Part shown: piece after piece, positions 7,155-13,279 of the stretch
Position numbering within the stretch: the stretch's first letter is position 1
Layout: each line of letters starts with the position of its first letter
Source of the DNA: Sinobacterium caligoides
GTDB taxonomy: Bacteria > Pseudomonadota > Gammaproteobacteria > Pseudomonadales > Sinobacteriaceae
Reading direction: 5' to 3'
Assembly: GCF_003752585.1 (NCBI RefSeq)
Contig: NZ_RKHR01000005.1
Span: 34,947-98,946 of the forward strand
Length of the DNA: 64,000 bases
The notes under the pieces: generated by a model
The model's database searches: none
The model's input: only the letters and a program-made list of their open reading frames with translations
What the model was told of the DNA's origin: nothing
Position numbers and translations under genes: made by a program

Positions 7155-7341
7155 AAATTGCTTCCTTATAAGGGAGATTGATCCCCGCAAAGTAAAGCAT
7201 CTGTGAGAAGCAATATTTACGAGGAAAGATTAAACCAAGACAGCCCTCCGGCAACCTTGGAAAGCCAACAGTACCTCAATACATCTAACAGGGCAAACCC
7301 CACCCATGTAGTTATTTCTTATAGTACTTTCGACTCAGGAA

Positions 7342-7370
7342 CAAAAAAGCCGACAATAGAATTGCCGGCT
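7342..7370 (-). terminator. Rho-independent terminator, minus strand
   Basis: On the minus strand AAGCCGGCAA and TTGTCGGCTT pair with one mismatch around a 5-nt loop and run into six T residues (7342-7347). It would end a leftward transcript that starts at the CsrA-like gene. Confidence 0.75.
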
Positions 7371-7669
7371 TAGGAGATATCATACCATATATTTCGTTCG
7401 AGCACAAGAAAGCGCCCTTTAAAACAGGCGCTTATTTCAATGACCTAGAAAGAGGCCACCCATAGGTTACAAACTATGGTTACTTTAGTGCCAGGCAATG
7501 AGTGGTTGCAGCACGTAAAGCATGTAAATATCACTTCTCACGATGTAAAAGATACATATACAAATGTTAGCAGTCAATTGAATTCTCAACTAAGTGAGTA
7601 AGTTTTGACTTTAGTATCAGCAACTTGAAGAGGCAAAAAATTGTAAATCCTATTAGCAACAGACCCTTA

Positions 7670-7687
7670 CAGGCCTATTTAGACCTA
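7670..7687. promoter_or_regulatory. Second cluster of repressor-like boxes
   Basis: CAGGCCTA (7670-7677) and TAGACCTA (7680-7687, the exact reverse complement of the TAGGTCTA box at 5443) sit two bases apart. They match the boxes between rep and the XRE repressor, so the same protein may bind here. No promoter could be assigned with confidence. Confidence 0.4.
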
Positions 7688-7788
7688 CAAAAGGTTATTA
7701 AACCATTCTATGCGTCAATGAACATTAACAGGTTTAAACACCATTTATTAGGTATATCTAATATACAGACAGCCCATATGTCACGAAC

Positions 7789-7956
7789 CTATGACTTTTG
7801 CGACTTAGAAAACCTAACTTTTGCATCAGCTCTAAGAATGGGGACTTCAGGAGGCGCAGTAATAAATATTCTAGTTTGATGACCGTACTGCTCTACTTCA
7901 ACGATAGCATTCCCAATTGTCACTCTTTGATTGTTACCCAACGTTAAAACCAACAT
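7789..7956 (-). CDS. Phage-encoded divergent CsrA/RsmA-like regulator
   Basis: This 55-residue protein aligns along its whole length with CsrA: MLVLT start, RVTIGN (like the MIGD turn), a central QTRIFITAPPEV (like QVRIGVNAPKEV) and a following Arg (residue 42) at the place of CsrA Arg44. CsrA Arg6 is replaced by Leu, so one of the two main RNA-contact residues is missing. The tail is basic (KVRFSKSQKS). A strong ribosome site, AAGGAG, lies 6 nt before the ATG. The gene is inside the prophage, 50 bases from the right dif site, reading leftward. It probably modulates host or phage mRNA translation, or titrates host CsrA; this is inference. Confidence 0.8.
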   Translation of the reverse strand: MLVLTLGNNQRVTIGNAIVEVEQYGHQTRIFITAPPEVPILRADAKVRFSKSQKS

Positions 7957-8006
7957 AAGACACTCCTTGTCTGTTAGTGAGAACCAAGCGTAGTACAAGA
8001 GCGCAA

Positions 8007-8034
8007 CTTGCGCATAATGCAGCCTATGTTAAAG
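8007..8034 (+). other. dif: dif-like XerC/XerD site at the right prophage end
   Basis: A XerC-type arm CTTGCGCATAA (8007-8017), a 6-nt centre TGCAGC (8018-8023) and a XerD-type arm CTATGTTAAAG (8024-8034). By eye, 21 of 28 positions match the Escherichia coli dif sequence. Window position 1 corresponds to 8023, so the left copy is cut by the window edge. This places the window at the chromosome dimer resolution site, normally in the replication terminus. Confidence 0.85.
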
Positions 8035-8204
8035 CCGCCCGTGTTAGGAGATATAACACGGGCGATTTACGCGCAGTGGCGCTTAACATAAGCTGCAATC
8101 ACATTATGCGCAATTGGCTATTAGGGCCCTTAGAGGCCGTTCTAGGCTATCTAGCTGATTGATAAGGTGCTGGAAAATCATATTTAAGATTTGAAATGAC
8201 GCTG
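8023..8204. repeat. Right copy of the attachment-region repeat beyond the dif site
   Basis: It repeats 1-182, including the hairpin (8036-8046 with 8054-8064) and the inverted dif-like site with 12-nt centre (XerD arm 8081-8091, XerC arm 8104-8113). Divergence rises toward its distal end. One integrated phage genome should leave only one copy unless the chromosome or a second phage supplied the other, so this is probably a remnant of another dif-integrated phage. Confidence 0.85.
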
Positions 8205-8475
8205 AACACCATAGATTTTGTGCTTGGATACATGTTGCTATTGAAACCGCGAAAAATTATTAACTTTCACAGCTCGGTTTCGCGCCGATGAGAAATCAGA
8301 AACAGCGTAAGCATGTCGTGGCTATGGAAACTAAGCTGATATTCTTTGAGCATCGATACGTTGGATGCATTAAAAAAGGGGCCGAAGCCCCTTTTTTATA
8401 TTATTGCAAAAAACCATTGTGATCTTGAAGGCGGCATCGACGCTTTCAGCGTAGCCTCTCAAGTAGTTATTCATA
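8205..8475. other. Non-coding stretch right of the prophage
   Basis: No frame with a start, ribosome site and plausible product was found. The only clear element is the terminator at 8372-8397. The stretch may be native dif-flanking chromosome or phage remnant. Confidence 0.5.
8372..8397. terminator. Bidirectional rho-independent terminator
   Basis: GGGGC (8378-8382), loop CGAA and GCCCC (8387-8391), with six A residues before and six T residues after, so it can work on both strands. It probably ends the leftward transcript of the small gene at 8476-8574. Confidence 0.85.
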
Positions 8476-8574
8476 TTACCTGCACGTGGACGCATCAGCT
8501 TTAATTAATTCTAATGCAATTTGTACTGCAGTTGCCCTACGTATCTTTTTTATATCTTCTTCGCTATCGCTCAT
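8476..8574 (-). CDS. 32-residue hypothetical protein
   Basis: A short frame with an ATG preceded by GAAAGG 8 nt upstream, and followed about 80 bases downstream by a strong terminator. The product begins MSDSEEDIKKIRRATAVQIA and looks like one amphipathic helix with an acidic start and basic middle. I recognise no family. Ribosome site, composition and terminator support it; length makes it uncertain. Confidence 0.4.
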   Translation of the reverse strand: MSDSEEDIKKIRRATAVQIALELIKADASTCR

Positions 8575-8804
8575 AAACAAAACCTTTCTTCATATTATTT
8601 TTGGAAAGTGCAGCTTGCACCCCCACTAATACTAACACACTAGATATTGTTCTTTTTCTTTTAAGTGCAAGAATTAATTGCGGTTTTGTAATTAATAACG
8701 CAAAAAGCATAGACCACTCCTGGAATAAGCATTACCTCTAGCGTGAAAATGGTAACCACTGATCAAAGTCTATCTTCGATTCAGCGGCCCATCCATCGTG
8801 AACG

Positions 8805-9422
8805 TTAACTGCTGACGATCTTGTTGCTCAGTGTGACGGCAAAATCTTGGTGTTGATGTGCCGTCCAATGGAAGCCATCGGCATCGCTTGTTTCTATTAT
8901 CTCGCTCGCATCCATGTACAAGATGCCGAGCTCATCCGCGACTCTTTTATACTCAGCGGAAAATTGCAGCGACTTATCTCTGGCGCCGATAAAACCCATG
9001 ACTTCTTCTGGCATATCAGCCACGTGAGTCGGTGCAATTAGCAGTATCTGAGCATTGGCGTTTTCAACAAACTCGCTATTGAGCACCATTTTACAGAGCC
9101 TTTTGACACTCTGGCTAATATCCGACGGCGTGAGATTAAATTGCGACTTAAGATCGTTGGTACCTAGCATGATGACGACTAGATCCAATGGCCTATGGCT
9201 CTCAAGTAGCATAGGCAAGTAGCGAGCCGCGTTTCTAAAATCACGACCAGGTTCATCAAAGCCTGAGTTACGGCCGGGAAGCCCCTCCTCTATAACTCGA
9301 AAGTTACTACCGAGTTTATTTTGCAGTACCCCCGTCCATCGCACATGCCAGGGATAGCGCAGACAAGTGGCTGGGTCATGCCCCCAAGTATTGGAGTCAC
9401 CGAAACACAATATATTCTTCAT
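8805..9422 (-). CDS. SGNH/GDSL-family hydrolase
   Basis: This 205-residue cytoplasmic esterase-type enzyme has the four SGNH blocks: FGDSNTWG near the N-terminus (catalytic Ser), GLPGRNSG (oxyanion Gly), LGTNDLK (Asn) and DGFHWTAHQH (catalytic Asp and His) near the end. There is no signal peptide. I chose the ATG at 9422, directly before the first block and with a GAGAGA ribosome site; a TTG eight codons earlier is less likely. Family members deacylate esters, including sugar O-acetyl groups, and the substrate cannot be read. It stands alone, between phage remnants and a gene-poor stretch. Confidence 0.9.
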   Translation of the reverse strand: MKNILCFGDSNTWGHDPATCLRYPWHVRWTGVLQNKLGSNFRVIEEGLPGRNSGFDEPGRDFRNAARYLPMLLESHRPLDLVVIMLGTNDLKSQFNLTPSDISQSVKRLCKMVLNSEFVENANAQILLIAPTHVADMPEEVMGFIGARDKSLQFSAEYKRVADELGILYMDASEIIETSDADGFHWTAHQHQDFAVTLSNKIVSS

Positions 9423-9931
9423 TTCTCTCTCATTATTAACTGGCAAACAACATTTAACTCAACGACTTAGGGTAGCATTTTCGCCTTGATAAGACTACAT
9501 GAGTGCTGTGGGTTTGGTATTAAAGGAGTATAACAATGGCATAAAGAGCTAGTTGTCTCACTGTGAGACGCCGGCAGAACCTGCTGAGCTGCAGCACTCA
9601 CTAAGCCCACAGAGCCAAGGATACGGCTATCATTAGTTGACGGAGGTTGTCGCTGCCACTATTCCAGTCATTTTCTTTGTAACTCCCGCTGAAATAACAA
9701 CGGCGACAACGACAGCCCTGCCGGCGAATAAGTCATTAAAAACTGTAGACTTGGTAATGAAATGGCCCGAGAAGTTGACCTAAAACACCGATTCAATCAG
9801 ATAGCGGATAGATTCCTCCTGTACGCACTGGTGTCCACTGGGCAACAACATTACTATCGCGGGCAGTTCACCCGCCACTGATTGTTTTTTAATCACTGGC
9901 TATCCTTTATTTTCTAATCGATGAGGAAAAT
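9423..9931. other. Gene-poor stretch of about 500 bases
   Basis: No convincing gene. A near-palindrome GTCTCACTGTGAGAC lies near 9554, and an 8-bp inverted pair (GTTGTCGC/GCGACAAC) is spaced about 50 bases apart around 9650-9710. A 39-codon frame at 9762-9881 has a poor ribosome site and no recognisable product. A hairpin GCGGG/CCCGC (9859-9875) precedes the next gene. Confidence 0.5.
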
Positions 9932-10456
9932 ATGAAGAAGATTCTTTGTTTAGCGATGATGTTGGGCTGTGCAGCAAGCGTACAGGCGTCCTCAAACCAC
10001 AATGACGAGACCATTTACATCTGCACTATGTCTGCTTTCTCTGACACCTTTGCCGACGCTGGCAGAACAGAGCAAGAAGCGCGCGATAAAGTCGTCGAGC
10101 GGTGCAAGACCAAACGTAACGAAATGTTTTGTCAGCCGAAAGATTCTCATTGCTTCACCAGCACGCTGGCAGGCAATGGAAACAACAACAATCACCACAA
10201 TAAAGGCAGTCTTGTTCTCTATAGTCACAAGAACCAAAAAGGGCATTCGGTCACTATAAATAAGGATCAGGCCAACTTCTTCAAGCAAGACTTCAACGAC
10301 AAGATGGTTTCTTTCCATGTACCTAAGGGTTGGAAGGTGCGCTTCTATGAGGACATCAACTTCACTGGTAAGTCGTACACCTACAAAGGCGGCAACGATA
10401 ACGCCGATGGTTTCGAGCACAGCGTCAGTTCAGTAAAGATCATACACACGCGCTAA
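9932..10456 (+). CDS. Secreted beta/gamma-crystallin-like protein
   Basis: This 174-residue exported protein has a signal peptide (MKKILCLAMMLGCAASVQA). A Cys-rich N-terminal domain follows (about residues 28-75, four or more Cys, likely disulfides), then an Asn/His-rich linker (GNGNNNNHHNKG) and a C-terminal beta/gamma-crystallin-type domain (about residues 92-172). That domain has the paired motifs LVLYSHKNQKGHSVTI and VRFYEDINFTGKSYTY, the Y/F-x(6)-G pattern of the fold. Such bacterial domains bind calcium or inhibit proteases (I36-like). Ligand residues are not clear enough to call. It is monocistronic, with a strong hairpin after it. Confidence 0.8.
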   Translation: MKKILCLAMMLGCAASVQASSNHNDETIYICTMSAFSDTFADAGRTEQEARDKVVERCKTKRNEMFCQPKDSHCFTSTLAGNGNNNNHHNKGSLVLYSHKNQKGHSVTINKDQANFFKQDFNDKMVSFHVPKGWKVRFYEDINFTGKSYTYKGGNDNADGFEHSVSSVKIIHTR

Positions 10457-10484
10457 TTGCTCTGCCCCCTGCTCCATATCCCCT

Positions 10485-10517
10485 GTAAAGAGTGTCGATT
10501 GAATCGGCACTCTTTAC
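10485..10517. terminator. Long hairpin, probable terminator
   Basis: GTAAAGAGTG (10485-10494) pairs perfectly with CACTCTTTAC (10508-10517), and the inner bases pair further with one wobble. It follows the crystallin-like gene by 28 bases. The U-rich part is inside the stem (CTCTTTAC), so termination efficiency is uncertain. Confidence 0.55.
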
Positions 10518-10618
10518 CCATCAGCTCGTTTTGTTCGATTCGAAATCTCGACTCATCACCGATATAAGTTGCTGATAGCAATATAAAACATCATATTTAA
10601 AATTTGATATGACCTCTT

Positions 10619-10822
10619 TTAGGCTTCCAGTAATGGCTCTGCCTGGACGGAATTGTCCGCGGGTAACGTACGCATAAAGCCTTGGCTGGCTTGGAAGGTA
10701 TCGGCTGTGTGGCATTTCGGGCAGTGTGCCTGGTAACTGATTTCACTATCAAACTGGCCGAAGACGAAACAACTGTATTTATCGTGGCAGCCCTTACAAA
10801 CAATTTTTATGTCATGAACCAT
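10619..10822 (-). CDS. Small zinc-ribbon-like protein
   Basis: This 67-residue protein has two CxxC pairs: CKGC near residue 9 and CPKC near residue 34, spaced as in a zinc ribbon, with a further Cys between. It has no signal or membrane segment. A ribosome site, AAGAGG, lies 5 nt before the ATG, which favours this frame over two overlapping ones. Function is unknown; a nucleic-acid or protein-binding role is typical of such folds. Its stop lies about 10 bases from a sequence resembling the phage attachment repeat. Confidence 0.65.
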   Translation of the reverse strand: MVHDIKIVCKGCHDKYSCFVFGQFDSEISYQAHCPKCHTADTFQASQGFMRTLPADNSVQAEPLLEA

Positions 10823-10998
10823 AACAGCCTCTTAATCATATAATTTTTAGTTTTCTAAACATACAACGCTTCCCAGCATGGCCGAATAGCTATTTATACT
10901 TATGCGACAGATCGAGATCCAGACACAGCCACCCTACTCTCATCCATTTGGAGGTTATTTTGTTGGCTATCGTTGATTGCTTGTGGTGGGAATTCTGG

Positions 10999-11026
10999 CA
11001 GCGCCTCCGCTGGAGACGAGGCGCTG
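10999..11026. repeat. 9-bp perfect inverted repeat
   Basis: CAGCGCCTC (10999-11007) and GAGGCGCTG (11018-11026) around a 10-nt loop, 20 bases beyond the stop of the SapC-family gene. No T tract, so it is a possible mRNA 3' stabiliser or weak terminator. Confidence 0.45.
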
Positions 11027-11045
11027 TGGGGGTGAGCGGGTATCG

Positions 11046-11783
11046 CTAGGCTGCTGCAACAGTACTCGGTAACTTATTGACCAGCTTTTTAAAATTACGC
11101 ATGGAGGCTAAGTGCGTGTAAATTAACTCTAAGCCATCATTGGTAAACAGCTCTTTAATTGCCTCGTCACCTAGCCCTTTAAGCTTGCCGCGGTTAACCG
11201 CCATAAAGCCACCGAGTTGAATTTTCTCGTCACTGCCGGCGGGCGTTATCTCGGCTCCCATGGGCTCAAGCAGGTCTAACTCAACGAGCTTTTGACAGAA
11301 ATTCTGCGTTTTCGCATAGTGTGATTGATACTCTTTAAGGAACTCGAGCACCTTATTCAGGTAGCTGGTGCGCTCGCCTTCAGAATCAAATAAGCGCTCG
11401 CCCTTGCCCTCTGTGTTACAGCCTTTAAACGCCTCATCAAGGCACAGTGTAAGGTCGCCACTCTCATTAGCGCTCGCGAAGACGAAGGGATAGCGACGCA
11501 AGAACGCCGGCACATAAGCGGCGTCGAAACGGCCATCTTCTAGGGTGAATAGATTCTGAGCGTCACGCAGTCCCAACACGGCGACAGGCATCAGTTGATC
11601 GCCTTTGCCGGCAAAGACAATGGGGAACTCATCGGCGGCGTTTGCGAACTCGACGGCGGTTAACGGCAACGAGTTAAGTTGGCTTGCGAAGCTGTAATCC
11701 TCGTCGACCTTAATCGACCAATCAAGATGGCGCTGCGTGGACAGTGGTTTCGCGTTGTTATATATAAGCATTTGTTTTGACAT
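11046..11783 (-). CDS. SapC family protein
   Basis: This 245-residue protein matches the SapC family: an N-terminal HLDWSIKVDEDYSFA segment, FPIVFAG, LPVAVLG-type core (QLMPVAVLGLRDAQNLF), AYVPAFLRRYPFVFA and a C-terminal helical part. The family was named after Campylobacter surface-array export, but its biochemical role is unknown. In marine and aquatic bacteria it is often found near TonB receptors and tryptophan halogenases, not seen here. No signal peptide is present. AGGA precedes the start. A 20-base palindrome lies 25 bases upstream and may be an operator. Confidence 0.88.
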   Translation of the reverse strand: MSKQMLIYNNAKPLSTQRHLDWSIKVDEDYSFASQLNSLPLTAVEFANAADEFPIVFAGKGDQLMPVAVLGLRDAQNLFTLEDGRFDAAYVPAFLRRYPFVFASANESGDLTLCLDEAFKGCNTEGKGERLFDSEGERTSYLNKVLEFLKEYQSHYAKTQNFCQKLVELDLLEPMGAEITPAGSDEKIQLGGFMAVNRGKLKGLGDEAIKELFTNDGLELIYTHLASMRNFKKLVNKLPSTVAAA

Positions 11784-11808
11784 TGATTCCTACCTTCGTT
11801 GTCCATTT

Positions 11809-11828
11809 GTTTAGCAGTCCTGCTAAAC
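11809..11828. promoter_or_regulatory. 20-bp palindrome upstream of the SapC gene
   Basis: GTTTAGCAG, two central bases and CTGCTAAAC form a perfect inverted repeat 25 bases before the SapC-family start codon. The symmetry suits a dimeric repressor operator (TetR or similar), but no linked regulator is present. Only the palindrome is seen. Confidence 0.5.
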
Positions 11829-11981
11829 GTTTTTGGCGGATAAAACTAATCTGCGAGTATCGCGGCAGCGGTATAGTTGCGGCGATGAAGTCACATTATT
11901 GGTCGTAAAGCGCTATAGGTGGTTGATAGTAACAGAATGATTCGCATCGGCAACTCACCCGAGTTTCAACAACCGAACTCA

Positions 11982-12536
11982 TTAAGCGCCCTCCCCAATA
12001 TGCCGGCTTGAAAGGCGGGCATCATTCTCTTGAGCGGCTTCTTTTGTGATCTTGTAGATATCAATATCAAAACCCTCAGGCGCCGAGAACGTCATTTCTT
12101 TAACCCAGCCAATTTTTTTAATAAATGATGCGCAGCGTGAATTTCCGGGCATAACGCCGCCGGTGAAATGTCCTCTACCAGTCTTCTCAAAACCCCATCG
12201 CACAACTGAATGTGTTGCTTCGGCTGCGTACTCCTTACCCCAGTGACGTTTGGCTATTAGGGTCCCGAGCTCTAAGCTATCCCACTCTTCACGATACAAG
12301 AAGCCGCAACGCCCAACGAAGTCGCCGGTTTCTTGTTCAAAAATAGCAAAGCTACCGACACCCTTCATTGCCCAGTGACCTATCATACTGCAGCAATGAT
12401 TAAAGACCTGGTCAGGGGTCATTGTCGTTCCTTGACCTATAAATTTCATTACATCTGGATCGCTGTGTAACTCTTGTAAGTGCTGATAATCATCTGAGCA
12501 TATTGGTCTGATGTGTAGCCGCTGTGTAGTTATCAT
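11982..12536 (-). CDS. GNAT acetyltransferase (RimJ/RimL-like)
   Basis: This 184-residue protein begins MITTQRLHIRPICSDDY, the classic start of RimJ/RimL-type N-acetyltransferases. The acetyl-CoA binding region is in the middle (VGRCGFLYREEWDSLELGTLI, then KRHWGKEYAAEATHSVVRWGF), followed by GNSRCASFIKKIGW, which is the GN.xSxxxxEKxGF block. It transfers acetyl groups to an amine, either a protein N-terminus or a small molecule, and the substrate is not readable. It follows a frameshifted gene by 24 bases and may be in the same transcript. Confidence 0.9.
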   Translation of the reverse strand: MITTQRLHIRPICSDDYQHLQELHSDPDVMKFIGQGTTMTPDQVFNHCCSMIGHWAMKGVGSFAIFEQETGDFVGRCGFLYREEWDSLELGTLIAKRHWGKEYAAEATHSVVRWGFEKTGRGHFTGGVMPGNSRCASFIKKIGWVKEMTFSAPEGFDIDIYKITKEAAQENDARLSSRHIGEGA

Positions 12537-12560
12537 TATGATTTTAAATCCTATTTATGT

Positions 12561-12952
12561 TTATGCGTTAGGGAAAGCCTGTTTTCGAAGCGAGTATGAT
12601 TCAAATTTACTCATATCCCAAATTACGCGCAAAGTCTCGCTGTTCTCGATAGTTGCGTTCAGCTTATCAAAGAATGAATCGTCGGCATCTGGTGGTAGCT
12701 GATAGGCTGCTAAGCATCGTAAGGCATCGTGCTCTCGATGGTTACCTCTTGAAAGCCGATCTTAGTCGCCGCTGCAAAGGCCGCATCAATCGACTTATAG
12801 ATACAGTCGCCGCCGCGCTGACGAGTAACCATAAACGGCTTATACCGCCCCACCAACTCAAGCCCCCAGCCCAAGGCCGTTGGCGACGGTATGATCCTAG
12901 CCCCCTTAAGGAAGCCCGCGGAATGATAGATAGCGCATTCAGATATAATCAT
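12561..12952 (-). pseudogene. Frameshifted hypothetical gene upstream of the acetyltransferase
   Basis: Codons 12952 down to 12710 give an 80-residue frame (ending EVTIESTMPYDA). A second protein-like frame, shifted by one base, then continues down to 12561 (HDALRCLAAYQLPPDADD, then SFFDKLNATIENSETLRVIW and SYSLRKQAFPNA). The second frame has no start codon and is closed upstream by a stop, so it reads as the C-terminal half of the same gene. Joined, it would be about 130 residues. The cause could be a one-base deletion, a sequencing error or programmed frameshifting; no slippery sequence is obvious. The family is not recognised. Confidence 0.5.
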
Positions 12953-12961
12953 AATAATGAG

Positions 12962-12986
12962 TTAATCAAATTCCGATTTTGATTAA
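12962..12986. repeat. 9-bp inverted repeat upstream of the frameshifted gene
   Basis: TTAATCAAA (12962-12970) and TTTGATTAA (12978-12986) with a 7-nt spacer, 10 bases before the candidate start codon. It is AT-rich and symmetrical, so a repressor site is possible. Confidence 0.35.
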
Positions 12987-13047
12987 TTCTAGGTCGCTTT
13001 GGTGTGCAAAGCAAAGCGGGAGCGCTGTGGCTTAGTAGTTAGATGGG

Positions 13048-13070
13048 TGCGAGGGCAAAGCCCCCTCGCA
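13048..13070. terminator. Hairpin between the defence operon and accessory genes
   Basis: TGCGAGGG (13048-13055) pairs exactly with CCCTCGCA (13063-13070). It is followed on the plus strand by TATTTTATAT, a weak T-rich tail. It lies 210 bases beyond the last gene of the Shango operon and may end that leftward transcript as a bare hairpin. Confidence 0.4.
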
Positions 13071-13279
13071 TATTTTATATGCTTCTTCTTTTATTTCGCT
13101 ATGGCGTATAGAATTAATAGAGAATCTAAAGCTGATATTTTTTGCATGTCTACAAACTCATAAATTACGAGACACTTGATGCACTAATAACTTTTTTTGA
13201 TAAAAAACTTACTGTATCGAGCTCTATCAGATCAACTGGACAAGCAGTTGTCGCTAGACCCGAGAAGTTAATTATCACT

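Larger units (their letters stand above)
7155..7788. other. Phage intergenic region with terminator and hairpins
   Basis: No convincing gene is seen in these 634 bases. A minus-strand terminator lies at 7342-7370 and a perfect 7-bp stem at 7410-7416 with 7427-7433 (AAGCGCC/GGCGCTT). Operator-like boxes lie at 7670-7687. A plus-strand frame at 7625-7879 starts with TTG, has no ribosome site and runs antisense to the CsrA-like gene, so it was not accepted. The region may carry a second-strand origin. Confidence 0.5.
1..8022. mobile_element. Inovirus (filamentous phage) prophage integrated at dif
   Basis: The region holds the standard inovirus modules in order on the minus strand: replication protein, putative ssDNA-binding protein, small hydrophobic coat proteins, a terminator after the major coat gene, a pIII-like adsorption protein, a DUF2523 pVI-like protein and a Zot/pI assembly ATPase. 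A divergent XRE repressor and accessory genes follow. Position 1 lies inside a dif-like site whose intact counterpart is at 8007-8034, so one unit is 8022 bp. No integrase or transposase is present, as expected for phages that use the host XerCD recombinases. The left junction is incomplete because the window starts within it, so a tandem neighbour upstream cannot be excluded. Confidence 0.93.

Noticed and set aside
7625..7879. Plus-strand 84-codon frame at the phage end
   Set aside because: TTG start, no ribosome site, and it runs antisense to the CsrA-like gene that has a strong ribosome site.
9762..9881. 39-codon frame in the gene-poor stretch
   Set aside because: No ribosome site and no recognisable product.
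10521..10803. Two overlapping minus-strand frames near the zinc-ribbon gene
   Set aside because: The frame at 10619-10822 has the better ribosome site and zinc-ribbon Cys pairs; the others do not.
10963..11049. 28-codon TTG frame preceded by GGAGG
   Set aside because: The ribosome site is good, but the product is Trp/Arg-rich, crosses a hairpin and overlaps the SapC stop; too weak to call.
12653..12982. Plus-strand 109-codon frame
   Set aside because: Composition is Arg/His-rich shadow of the frameshifted minus-strand gene.
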